From NCBI GenBank assembly GCA_022508285.1, contig JAFLVN010000005.1, positions 1 to 64,000 of the forward strand: a DNA stretch of 64,000 nucleotides. Direction: 5' to 3'. Under the pieces are notes generated by a model. That model was not told the origin of the DNA. It searched no databases and saw only the letters and a program-made list of their open reading frames with translations. This stretch comes from Clostridiales bacterium (GTDB lineage Bacteria > Bacillota > Clostridia > Christensenellales > Borkfalkiaceae). Below are positions 8,900 to 17,664 of the stretch, piece after piece; position 1 is the stretch's first letter; each line of letters starts with the position of its first letter. The translations under genes and the position numbers were made by a program.

Positions 8900-10207
8900 T
8901 CAGTCCTTGATAAGACCGAGTTCTTTTGCTTTTTGAGTGAGCTCGTCGCGGAACTTGGGATGAGCTATGGAGATTATAGCCTTTGCTCTGTCTGCAACCG
9001 AGAGTCCGCGAAGATTTACCACGCCGTATTCGGTTACGAGATAGTGCAAATCGTTGCGGGAGAGAGATACCGTTGCGCCCGGCTTGAGTTGTGGAACTAT
9101 GCGGCTTATCTCCACTCTTTCGTCGCCGTTGCCCGTGCGGACGTTAGCTGTGGAGTAGAGAGCGATAAACGCCCTGCCGCCCTTTGACATCTGAGCGCCG
9201 ATTGCCGTATCCATCTGACCGCCCGTGCCGCTGTACTGCTTTGAGCCTAAGCTTTCGCTGCAGCACTGACCGGTGAGGTCGACTTCCAAAGTGGTGTTGA
9301 TTGATACCTGGTTGTCGTTCTTAGCCAAAGTTTCGTATGCGTTGCAGTAGCTGCAATCCATTACGAGCACGTCGGGGTTGTTGTTTACGTATTCATAAAC
9401 CTTATCCGTACCGAGCACGATGCTGGTGACAATTTTGCCCTTGTGCAGGGTCTTTTTGCTGCCGTTTACAACTCCCTTCTTTGCAAGCTCGGCTATGCCG
9501 TCGCCAAGAAGCTCGGTGTGTATGCCCAAGTCCTTCTTTGTTTCAAGGAACTGAACGACCGAGTTGGGAATAGAGCCTATGCCGATTTGCAGACAGTCGC
9601 CGTCGTTTATGAACTTGGATATGTAGCCGCCTATCGTCTTGTCCTTTTCGTTGATGGGCGCGGTTTTATCCTGTACCATGGGGAAATCGACGGGAACGAA
9701 ATAGTCAACCTCGGACTCGTCTATAACTGCGTCACCGTAGGTAAAAGGCATGTTGGGGTTGACTTCCATTATGACCGTCTTTGCACGGCGCATAACTTCT
9801 CTGTCGTAAATGTTGCTTAAGCCTAACGAAATTTTTCCGTCCTTGTTGGGAGGCGTGCAGGTACCTACGAAAAGGTCGGGATCGCCGCCGGCGCAGATTG
9901 TTATTGCAGTCTTGCGAAGGTGCGTGGGCGTGTATGATACCGTTTTAAGGGTATTGTACGCATTGCGGGTGGGTCCCGAGAAGAATACGCTGTTAATCTT
10001 TATGTTGTTGCCGTATTCGGGGTTCTCGAGGAAGGGATACGACCTCATGGTAAGGCACATCCAAATGCTGAGGCCTCTGGGTTTATCGAGGATCTTGTGC
10101 AGATTGCTCATAAAGCCCTGGGGCTCTACCGTGGCGTCGCCCACCGCTATTTTATAGTTGTCTTTAACCAGCGCAAGCGCCTGGTCTATTGTGATTGTTT
10201 TTGCCAT
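8900..10207 (-). CDS. Acetyl-CoA hydrolase/CoA-transferase family protein (acyl-CoA:acetate transferase type)
   Basis: GDCLQIGIGSIPNSV, GGQMDTAIGAQMSKGGRAFIAL; typical length. Confidence 0.88.
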   Translation of the reverse strand: MAKTITIDQALALVKDNYKIAVGDATVEPQGFMSNLHKILDKPRGLSIWMCLTMRSYPFLENPEYGNNIKINSVFFSGPTRNAYNTLKTVSYTPTHLRKTAITICAGGDPDLFVGTCTPPNKDGKISLGLSNIYDREVMRRAKTVIMEVNPNMPFTYGDAVIDESEVDYFVPVDFPMVQDKTAPINEKDKTIGGYISKFINDGDCLQIGIGSIPNSVVQFLETKKDLGIHTELLGDGIAELAKKGVVNGSKKTLHKGKIVTSIVLGTDKVYEYVNNNPDVLVMDCSYCNAYETLAKNDNQVSINTTLEVDLTGQCCSESLGSKQYSGTGGQMDTAIGAQMSKGGRAFIALYSTANVRTGNGDERVEISRIVPQLKPGATVSLSRNDLHYLVTEYGVVNLRGLSVADRAKAIISIAHPKFRDELTQKAKELGLIKD

Positions 10208-10270
10208 TTATATCTCCTGATTAAATTGTTCTATTTCAGTAATTCTAAACCCTATTATTCTTTGTAATTC

Positions 10271-10392
10271 TAAACCGCAGAGATGCGAGCCAGACAAGGC
10301 GAACGAGTACCGACGCAGGGAGCGTACTATGCCGTACGTGACCAAGGCGGCACGGAGTTCAACACAGTATGGCGAAGCATATATGCGGTTTA
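10271..10392 (+). repeat. Structured dispersed repeat family R1, copy A (122 bp)
   Basis: TAAACCGCA...TGCGGTTTA ends; ATGC/GCAT, GCCA/TGGC, GAAC/GTTC, CGTAC/GTACG helices. Confidence 0.9.
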
Positions 10393-10396
10393 ATTT

Positions 10397-11752
10397 TTAT
10401 AGCATTAGGGCGAAGAGCGCATAAATCCAATGTGCGCAGAAGCCCGCTATAAGTCCGCCAAGCATATGGAACAGAATAGAGCTTACTGTGAGTTTGCGGA
10501 TACCCATGCTGTCCATCATTGAAACCCGTGTGGATAAGAATCCGCTCCAAAACATGCACATGGAGGTGAACACGGCAATTTCCGTTGCGGTGTACATGTT
10601 GTCACCGACAAGCTCTACCGCCGCTCCTGCGCTTCCGAGAGCGGTTATGGGTACGCTGATTGCCGAGGGATTATCAAAGCCGAACAGCCAGTTGAACACA
10701 ACCGAAAGCTTTTCGCCTATCCACGGAAGCAGAGCAACGCCCTCCTCCGCACCGCCGGTATAGCCGCCCGTCGGCATTCCGTTCGTCAAAAGCATTACGG
10801 TGTTTGCGATAATCAGTACGCCCGGAATTATAGCAAGTCCTATTTTAACGCCGCTTGCACCGCCCTCCAAAAGGCTGTCGAAGAACCTTTGAAGGAATCC
10901 GCCCGAACGCACCTCACGCTGCTTTAAGACGTCGTAATCGTGATCGGTGTGCGGGGTCGCCTCCTCGTCGCCGTATATCTTTTTCGCCCTGTAAAGCATT
11001 ATTCTGGTGGAGAATATACTCCCTATAACCGCACCTAAAACGCCTGCTACTATTGCAAGCCCCGTGGAGCCGTTGCCGACAATCGAAGTGCTTGCCAGCT
11101 TTATTATTACTATCAGTCCCATACCGAACGCCGTGCCTATGCTTGCAAGTCCGGCAAGCTGATATTTTTTGAAATATCTTCTGTATTTGGGGTCGTCCGT
11201 GAGCGTGAGCACGGCGGGGTTATCGGAAAGAAAAACCGAGAAAATTGCCATGGAAGTTGCGCCCGGCATACCGTAAATAGGTTTCATCAGAGGTGATAAA
11301 GCCTTGTTTGCGAGCGCAATTACACCGAATTCCGTTAAAACTGAGCCAAGCGCACCGACAATTACCGAAACACTTAAAAGATAAAAGCAAGTTTCCGTCA
11401 ATAATTTCATGGCGTTCGCAAATATGGTGTTCAGCATATTGCCGAAACCCATAATGCAGGCAATCGGCACGAATATAGCCAAAACCACACCAAGAGTAAC
11501 GAAACCCTCTATGCTGACAACCTTTTTAAGCACGAAATTCGGGTCGTTGTTTTCGATTTTTACCGTTTTATGCTCGACAACCTCTTTTTTTTGAGGAAGC
11601 GTTCCGGCTGCGTCTGTAATTCCGATTTCGGAATCGGCGCTCTCTTTATTTACTTTCGGGTCGGTCGGTTTTTTCTTCCTCATTAAAGTTCTCCAAATTA
11701 TCCGAGTATTAAAACGAAATAAAATGTCTTCGCCAAATAAATGAGAAGACAT
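10397..11752 (-). CDS. Nucleoside-recognition (Gate) domain membrane protein, YjiH-like
   Basis: Multi-TM protein with PGATSMAIFSVFLSDNPAVLTLTDDPKYRRYFKKYQLAGLASIGTAFGMGL; start residue uncertain. Confidence 0.65.
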   Translation of the reverse strand: MSSHLFGEDILFRFNTRIIWRTLMRKKKPTDPKVNKESADSEIGITDAAGTLPQKKEVVEHKTVKIENNDPNFVLKKVVSIEGFVTLGVVLAIFVPIACIMGFGNMLNTIFANAMKLLTETCFYLLSVSVIVGALGSVLTEFGVIALANKALSPLMKPIYGMPGATSMAIFSVFLSDNPAVLTLTDDPKYRRYFKKYQLAGLASIGTAFGMGLIVIIKLASTSIVGNGSTGLAIVAGVLGAVIGSIFSTRIMLYRAKKIYGDEEATPHTDHDYDVLKQREVRSGGFLQRFFDSLLEGGASGVKIGLAIIPGVLIIANTVMLLTNGMPTGGYTGGAEEGVALLPWIGEKLSVVFNWLFGFDNPSAISVPITALGSAGAAVELVGDNMYTATEIAVFTSMCMFWSGFLSTRVSMMDSMGIRKLTVSSILFHMLGGLIAGFCAHWIYALFALML

Positions 11753-11773
11753 TTTACTTTACGCTTTAATTAA

Positions 11774-12307
11774 TCAGATGAGCTTGCTCATGTACTCGTA
11801 GCCTGCTTTGAGACACTCGATATTTGCGGGAATAACCTTGGGTTTGCTCTCGAACACGTGTTCAACAGCTTGGGTTGCAGACTCCAAAGATATATCCTTA
11901 AATATAGGAAGCAGTGCGCCGAGCATATACACGTTAGCGCCCCTCTTGTTGATTGCCGCAGCTAACGTATCTACGGGGATTTCGTAGACCTTGCAATCCT
12001 TGCGGGTAGTCTTAATTTTAACTATGTCGGAGTTGGTTATTATTATTCCGCCCTTTTTAACGGTGCCTTCGAACTTAGTGAGCGAGGGCTCGTTGAAAGC
12101 TATTAAAATGTCGGGGGTGTCGATAACGGGTGCGGCAATCTCTTCTGCCGAGTAGATAACCGAGCAGTTAGCCGTACCACCGCGCATTTCGGGACCGTAG
12201 GAAGGAAGCCAGGATGTGTTCAGATTCTGCTCGATAGCCGAATAAGAAATAAACTTGCCGAGTGACAGAACGCCCTGTCCGCCGAATCCGCTTATTGTAA
12301 GTTTCAT
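11774..12307 (-). CDS. 2-oxoacid:ferredoxin oxidoreductase, gamma subunit
   Basis: MKLTISGFGGQGVLSLGKFISYSAIEQNLNTSWLPSYGPEMRGGTANCSVIYS; start trimmed from the supplied ORF. Confidence 0.93.
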   Translation of the reverse strand: MKLTISGFGGQGVLSLGKFISYSAIEQNLNTSWLPSYGPEMRGGTANCSVIYSAEEIAAPVIDTPDILIAFNEPSLTKFEGTVKKGGIIITNSDIVKIKTTRKDCKVYEIPVDTLAAAINKRGANVYMLGALLPIFKDISLESATQAVEHVFESKPKVIPANIECLKAGYEYMSKLI

Positions 12308-12308
12308 A

Positions 12309-13061
12309 TTAATTTCCCTCCTTCGTTGTGTCTTTATATACGCCGAGCGGGTAGAACTCACAGCCCTTGGTCTTTACGAATTCCATTGAATCGAGCGGGG
12401 TCATATGATAGTTCGTAGGGCAGTTTGCAAGTACTTCGATGAAGGATAAGCCCTTCTTTGCCATCTGGGTTTCGAATGCCTTTTTGATGGCTTTCTTTGC
12501 AGCGCGTACGTGGGGTACGTCGAACACCGCAACACGTTCGATGTATGCGGGACCGGTTAAGGTTGCAAGCATTTCGCTCATATGTACGGGGTTGCCGTAG
12601 ATTTTGGGGTCACGGCCGTTGGGGCAGGTCGTAGCCTTTTCGCCGGGCATCGTGGTGGGTGCCATCTGACCGCCGGTCATGCCGTAAATTCCGTTGTTGA
12701 TGAAGATTACGGTGATGTTTTCTCCTCTCATGCAGGCGTGTACGGTCTCTGCCATACCGATGGAAGCAAGGTCGCCGTCGCCCTGATACGAGAAGATAAT
12801 GTTATCGGGGTTTACTACCCTTCTTACGGCGCTGGCAACAGCGGGTGCTCTGCCGTGAGCCGCCTGATACATATCGCATTTGAAATAATTATATCCGAAT
12901 ACCGCACAACCTACGGGAACTACGCCGATTGCGTTATCCGTTTTGCCGAGCTCTTCCAAAACTTCGGCAATAAGTCTGTGAACGATACCGTGTGCGCAAC
13001 CCGGGCAATAATGCAGGTGCACGTCTGTGAGCATCTTAGGCTTTTCTGCTACTAACTTCAT
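12309..13061 (-). CDS. 2-oxoacid:ferredoxin oxidoreductase, beta (TPP-binding) subunit
   Basis: HYCPGCAHGIVHRLIAEVLEEL; GDGDLASIGMAETVHACMRGENITVIFINNGIYGMTGGQMAPTT. Confidence 0.94.
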   Translation of the reverse strand: MKLVAEKPKMLTDVHLHYCPGCAHGIVHRLIAEVLEELGKTDNAIGVVPVGCAVFGYNYFKCDMYQAAHGRAPAVASAVRRVVNPDNIIFSYQGDGDLASIGMAETVHACMRGENITVIFINNGIYGMTGGQMAPTTMPGEKATTCPNGRDPKIYGNPVHMSEMLATLTGPAYIERVAVFDVPHVRAAKKAIKKAFETQMAKKGLSFIEVLANCPTNYHMTPLDSMEFVKTKGCEFYPLGVYKDTTKEGN

Positions 13062-13063
13062 AA

Positions 13064-14119
13064 TTATTTGCCCTCCTTAACGTATTTTACCAAATCTGCG
13101 GGCATCATAATGTTGCCGCCGCAACGACCGTAGAACTCAACGGGCTTTTTGCCGTCTACCGCAAGACGAACGTCCTCTACCATCTGACCCATGCTCATTT
13201 CAACGGTTATAAACTTCTTAACGCCCTTCTTGCCTGCCGTCTTTGCGATTACGTCGGTGGGGAAAGGATAGAGCGTGATGGGTCGGATAAGACCTGCTTT
13301 AACGCCCTGTGCGCGGAGCTCTAAAACTGCCGATTTGCAGATACGAGCAACCGAGCCGTAAGCTACGAATACGATTTCCGCGTCCTCGTTATGATATTCT
13401 TCGAACTTAGTCTCGTTCTTTGCAATAACCGCATACTTTTCGAAGAGGCGGTGATTGAAAGCTTCGAGATCGTCGGGCTCGATACGAATGGAATTGATGA
13501 GCCTCTGCTTGCCGTCGGAATGTCCGCAAGCCGCCCAGCTGTCTTTATCGGGAAGTTTGCTTAAATCCTTCATGGGAGGGATTTCGGCAGTTTCCATCAT
13601 CTGACCGAGCATACCGTCGCCGATAATCATAACGGGGTTGCGGTATTTATCTGCAACGTCGAATGCGTTGTAGGTGATGTCAACAAATTCCTGAACGGTG
13701 CTGGGAGCGTAAACTATGCAGTGATAGTCGCCGTGACCGCCGCCCTTGGTTGCCTGGAAGTAGTCGCCCTGAGCGGGTGAAATGCCGCCGAGTCCGGGAC
13801 CGGAACGCATCATGTTTACGATAACGCAGGGAAGTTCCGCGCCTGCGATATAGCTGATGCCTTCCTGCTTTAAGCTGACGCCGGGGCTTGAGGAGCTGGT
13901 CATAGCTCTTGCGCCTGCGCCTGCTGCGCCGTAGACCATGTTGATAGCCGAAACTTCGCTTTCAGCCTGAATGAAAGCGCCGCCGACTTCAAAAAGTCTC
14001 CACGACATATATTCGGGTATTTCGTTCTGAGGCGTGATGGGATATCCGAAGAAATATCTGCAACCTGCCGCAACCGCAGCTTCGGCAATCGCCTCGTTGC
14101 CTTTCCAAAGTTTTTTCAT
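13064..14119 (-). CDS. vorB: 2-oxoacid:ferredoxin oxidoreductase, alpha subunit (VorB-like)
   Basis: KGNEAIAEAAVAAGCRYFFGYPITPQNEIPEYMSWRL; GARAMTSSSSPGVSLKQEGISYIAGAELP. Confidence 0.92.
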   Translation of the reverse strand: MKKLWKGNEAIAEAAVAAGCRYFFGYPITPQNEIPEYMSWRLFEVGGAFIQAESEVSAINMVYGAAGAGARAMTSSSSPGVSLKQEGISYIAGAELPCVIVNMMRSGPGLGGISPAQGDYFQATKGGGHGDYHCIVYAPSTVQEFVDITYNAFDVADKYRNPVMIIGDGMLGQMMETAEIPPMKDLSKLPDKDSWAACGHSDGKQRLINSIRIEPDDLEAFNHRLFEKYAVIAKNETKFEEYHNEDAEIVFVAYGSVARICKSAVLELRAQGVKAGLIRPITLYPFPTDVIAKTAGKKGVKKFITVEMSMGQMVEDVRLAVDGKKPVEFYGRCGGNIMMPADLVKYVKEGK

Positions 14120-14146
14120 CTTTTCTAATTCCTCCTATCTTTATAA

Positions 14147-14401
14147 TCAATCGCGATAAACGGTGATTACACTGTCGGGACACATAATTGCGCAGCTTGC
14201 GCAACCGATGCATTCGTCCATATTGTTACATTCCGCTACGTTATATCCTTTTGCATTTGTGCGCTTGGATAAAGCTAAAATTTGTTTCGGACAAGCGTTG
14301 ACGCATAAGCTGCAGCCTTTGCAATACTCTTCGCGGAACTCAACCTTTCCTTTTGCCATAAACAAGACCCCCTGAAATTTTTGGTGTTGCGACAAATTCA
14401 T
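14147..14401 (-). CDS. 2-oxoacid:ferredoxin oxidoreductase, delta (2x[4Fe-4S] ferredoxin) subunit
   Basis: CKGCSLCVNACP...CIGCASCAIMCP; probable start at 14359 (MAKGKVEFREEYC). Confidence 0.92.
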   Translation of the reverse strand: MNLSQHQKFQGVLFMAKGKVEFREEYCKGCSLCVNACPKQILALSKRTNAKGYNVAECNNMDECIGCASCAIMCPDSVITVYRD

Positions 14402-14549
14402 ACAAGAATCGTCTCGTTAATTTGTTCACACTTAAATAATAAGTTATAAAATTAATAAAGTCAATCAATTCTTGAAAAATTTTATTTATAAAAATATTTT
14501 CATATTTTTCCAAAGGCGCGTCACGCTAAAAATATTATATTATAACAAA

Positions 14550-14583
14550 AACCGCTTGATGAGTGGTAAGCTCGTCAAGCGGT
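14550..14583 (-). terminator. Terminator downstream of degV
   Basis: ACCGCTTGA...TCAAGCGGT stem followed by TTTTTT on the minus strand. Confidence 0.8.
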
Positions 14584-14631
14584 AAAGTTATAAAAATATT
14601 GGGGTTAAGCGTCACGCTTACGGAACGCTTG

Positions 14632-15567
14632 TTAAAATTCGTTGCGTTCGCTTTTGGAGAGATAGCCGAGTGCAAACGCACCGGGACCCACGTGCGAGCC
14701 GATGACCGGCCCCATTATGGAAACGTGCGGCTCAATGCCGAACTCCGAGCGCACGAATTCTTCGAGCTCCTTTGCAGGTCCTTCGTTGTCGGTATGAACA
14801 ATGAACAGGTAATTGTAATCGGGGTCGGGACCCTCCGTGCGCAGCTTATCCTTTATAAACGATATAGCCTTTTTAGACCCCTTGACCTTGGCAAGAGGGT
14901 AAAGCTTGCCCTCTTTATCGAAAGTGAGTATCGGCTTTATGTTGAGCATCGTACCGAATGCGGCAGCCGCCGCGGACACCCTGCCCCCCTTTTTGAGGTA
15001 CGTAAGGTCGTCCGCAACTATGTAGTGCTGAATATGCAGGCGGAGCGAGGTGCACAACTCGTGCGTTTCCTTGGCGGTTTTGCCCTCGTTGCGGCATTTG
15101 AGCGCAATTTGCACGAGCGCACCCTGACCCACCGTTGCCGTAAGCGGGTCAACCACGTAAACGTTGAACTTGGGATAGTCGGCTTTGACGTCAGCTGCAG
15201 CCTTTGCCGCCACGTCCTTCGTGGGTGATAGCCCCGAAGAAATCGTGAAGTGGACGACATCCTCCGCCCCCTCTTTTGCAAGCTTTAAAAAGTGATTGTA
15301 GTGCGCCTCGTAATTGAGCATTGACGTGCGTGAAAAAGCGCCGCCCCGCAGTTCGTTATAAAAATCCACGTATTGCTGATAGCAAGTGAAGTTATCCAAC
15401 CTGTCCTGCATTGTGCCGTCTTTCCCCTCCACGGTGAAGGTGAGCGACACGTGCTTTATATCGTTTTCGACAATAAAGTCGTGGTAGAGATCACAAGTGG
15501 AATCGGACGATAAAGTAAATTTATAATCCATAATTACTCTCCATTTTAATTGAACTGAGTATAACAC
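14632..15567 (-). CDS. DegV family protein (fatty-acid binding)
   Basis: DYKFTLSSDSTCDL...GPVIGSHVGPGAFALGYL; probable start 15531. Confidence 0.92.
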   Translation of the reverse strand: MLYSVQLKWRVIMDYKFTLSSDSTCDLYHDFIVENDIKHVSLTFTVEGKDGTMQDRLDNFTCYQQYVDFYNELRGGAFSRTSMLNYEAHYNHFLKLAKEGAEDVVHFTISSGLSPTKDVAAKAAADVKADYPKFNVYVVDPLTATVGQGALVQIALKCRNEGKTAKETHELCTSLRLHIQHYIVADDLTYLKKGGRVSAAAAAFGTMLNIKPILTFDKEGKLYPLAKVKGSKKAISFIKDKLRTEGPDPDYNYLFIVHTDNEGPAKELEEFVRSEFGIEPHVSIMGPVIGSHVGPGAFALGYLSKSERNEF

Positions 15568-15629
15568 ATATTTTTAAAAAGTGCAACTTTGTGATAAAAA
15601 ATACAAAAAATTAATTTTTGTTGTCTAAT

Positions 15630-16742
15630 CTATTCACGGTCGACAGTGATTACAAGCTCGTAATTTTCTGAAAATTGTAGCCTTTCACTTATTTTTTTCT
15701 TAATTTCCCCATCTGAAAGCTTGCACGAAAAGGGCACGCAGGCATCGAAAATAATCTTTGTTTTCAAGCCCCGCACAAGTCGCAGGTCGTGTATTTCCAA
15801 CCCATCTTCAAGCCCTGCAAGATTTTCCTTTACCTCTGCTTCTATCCGGCGAGCCTCGGTATCCTGCAAATCGACAGGGTCGAGGTGTGCGGTGAGATTT
15901 ACGCCGAACTCCGTTAAAACACCGCTTTCGAGCCCGTCTAAAACGGCGTGCGCTTCGAGTGCGGGAAGCCCCGCATCCATCTCCACGTGCGCCGTGGCAA
16001 AATACATGTCCCTGCCGTAGCCGAGAACCCGCAAATCGTGCACGCCTAAAACGTTACAACCCGAAAGCAGATACTCTTTGATATTTTTAACGAGTTGTTC
16101 ATCGGGCGCCTGTCCCAACAGCTTCGAGCCCATTTCAACGAGCAGCCGTATCCCCTGCACTGCAACAAACAGCGCAACGACGATGCCCATCCAGCCGTCC
16201 ACCGACACCCCCGCATAAAGCGAAACGAGAGCGCCGATTATTACGGCGGCGGTGGCTATACAGTCGCACAAGCTATCCGTTGCGGCGGCACGAAGAGCAT
16301 CGGATTGTAACTTTTTTGCCGATATGCGGTAGAATACGAACATTCCCGCCTTAACGGCTATTGAAAGCCCGAGCACTAAAAATACCACCCACGTGCCCGA
16401 AAACTCTGCGCCATCTATAATTTTAATTATCGACTCACGGAAAAGCTCCGCCGCCAAAAACAGCACAATAAAGCCGATTATCATGGAAGCGACGTATTCC
16501 GCACGGCGGTGACCGTAGGGATGCTCCTTGTCGGCGGGCTTTTCGGATATTTTAAAGGACACGAGAGCCACTGCACTGCTGCCGCAGTCGCTCAGGTTGT
16601 TGAAGCCGTCCGCCGCAACCGAAACAAGCCCGAATATAAGCCCCACGGCAATTTTGGAAGCGGCAAGCAGAATATTGCAGACGATGCCTATACCGCTTAC
16701 CGCCGCACCCGTGCGGGTGCGGTTTTTTGAATCGAGTGCCAT
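15630..16742 (-). CDS. Cation diffusion facilitator family transporter
   Basis: AVGLIFGLVSVAADGFNNLSDCGSSAVALVSFKISEKPADKEHPYGHRRAEYVASM; start trimmed to MALDSKN. Confidence 0.93.
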   Translation of the reverse strand: MALDSKNRTRTGAAVSGIGIVCNILLAASKIAVGLIFGLVSVAADGFNNLSDCGSSAVALVSFKISEKPADKEHPYGHRRAEYVASMIIGFIVLFLAAELFRESIIKIIDGAEFSGTWVVFLVLGLSIAVKAGMFVFYRISAKKLQSDALRAAATDSLCDCIATAAVIIGALVSLYAGVSVDGWMGIVVALFVAVQGIRLLVEMGSKLLGQAPDEQLVKNIKEYLLSGCNVLGVHDLRVLGYGRDMYFATAHVEMDAGLPALEAHAVLDGLESGVLTEFGVNLTAHLDPVDLQDTEARRIEAEVKENLAGLEDGLEIHDLRLVRGLKTKIIFDACVPFSCKLSDGEIKKKISERLQFSENYELVITVDRE

Positions 16743-16857
16743 ACAGCCATTATACGCAGGTCGCCCGAAAAAGTCAATGTGCGCAAGGTGGTTAAAAAGT
16801 TGTAAATTTAAATCTTTTGTAGTACAATATAAATCAATTCTGTTTAACGTCAAACAG

Positions 16858-16907
16858 GCGGTGCGTAGATGCGAGCAACAAAGTATTGCGAAGTATAAAC
16901 GCAGCGC
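16858..16907 (+). repeat. R1 family copy B (minimal 50-bp form without the distal arm)
   Basis: GCGGTGCGT-AG-ATGC-GA-GCAA-caaagta-TTGC-GAA-GTAT-AA-ACGCAGCGC; same helix order as the full copies. Confidence 0.8.
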
Positions 16908-16920
16908 TACGGGAGTAACA

Positions 16921-17664
16921 ATGGTTGAAGTCGTAGCTGCCCTTATTCGGGACAACGGCAAGTTTCTTATATGTCAGCGACCGGCGCACAAGGCACGTGG
17001 ACTATTATGGGAATTTGCAGGCGGAAAGATTGAAGAGGGCGAAAGAGGCGAAGATGCGCTTAAAAGAGAGTGCCGGGAAGAGCTCGGCATAGAGGTGAGC
17101 ACAGGGGAAATTTTTATTGAAGTCACCCACAAGTACCCCGATATATGCGTGCATTTAACGGTATACAATGCCCGAATTACAGAGGGTACGCCCCAGCTTT
17201 TGGAACACGCCGCACTCAAATGGATTACTCCGGAGGAGATTAAGTTTTATAACTTCTGCCCCGCCGACGACAAGATATTGAAAAAAATTTTAAAGGAACG
17301 CTTTGACGGCAGAGCCAAGAAAATTTTGGGCGGCAAGGGAGAACGCCTTGCGGGGAAACATCTTAAAAGGCACGGTTACAAAGTTTTGGAAACAAACTAC
17401 CGTACCCCCTTCTGCGAGGTGGATATAATTGCAAGGTGCGGAGATACGCTGTGCTTTTGCGAGGTGAAAACCAGACTTTCGGACAGCTTCGGTGCGCCGC
17501 ACGAAGCCGTAAACGTCGCAAAACAAAACCTGTATATCCGTGCGGCGCACTACTACTTTAAAAATAAAGAGCCCGACTGCAACGTGCGGTTTGATATAAT
17601 AGAGGTGTCGGGCGGCAAAATAAACCATATAGAAAACGCATTTTACGAAGGCATGCTTAAATGA
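16921..17664 (+). CDS. NUDIX (MutT-like) hydrolase fused to a YraN/UPF0102 endonuclease-like domain
   Basis: GGKIEEGERGEDALKRECREELGIE NUDIX box, then GERLAGKHLKRHGYKVLETNYRTPFCEVDIIARCGDTLCFCEVKTR in one frame; start trimmed to MVEVVAALI. Confidence 0.9.
   Translation: MVEVVAALIRDNGKFLICQRPAHKARGLLWEFAGGKIEEGERGEDALKRECREELGIEVSTGEIFIEVTHKYPDICVHLTVYNARITEGTPQLLEHAALKWITPEEIKFYNFCPADDKILKKILKERFDGRAKKILGGKGERLAGKHLKRHGYKVLETNYRTPFCEVDIIARCGDTLCFCEVKTRLSDSFGAPHEAVNVAKQNLYIRAAHYYFKNKEPDCNVRFDIIEVSGGKINHIENAFYEGMLK

Noticed and set aside
14563-15228. 221-aa plus-strand ORF
   Set aside because: Antisense to degV, which has clear family motifs; begins inside the degV terminator region
16528-16920. 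N-terminal extension of the NUDIX-YraN ORF in the track
   Set aside because: Antisense to the CDF transporter gene and crosses R1 copy B; the ATG at 16921 fits the NUDIX family start
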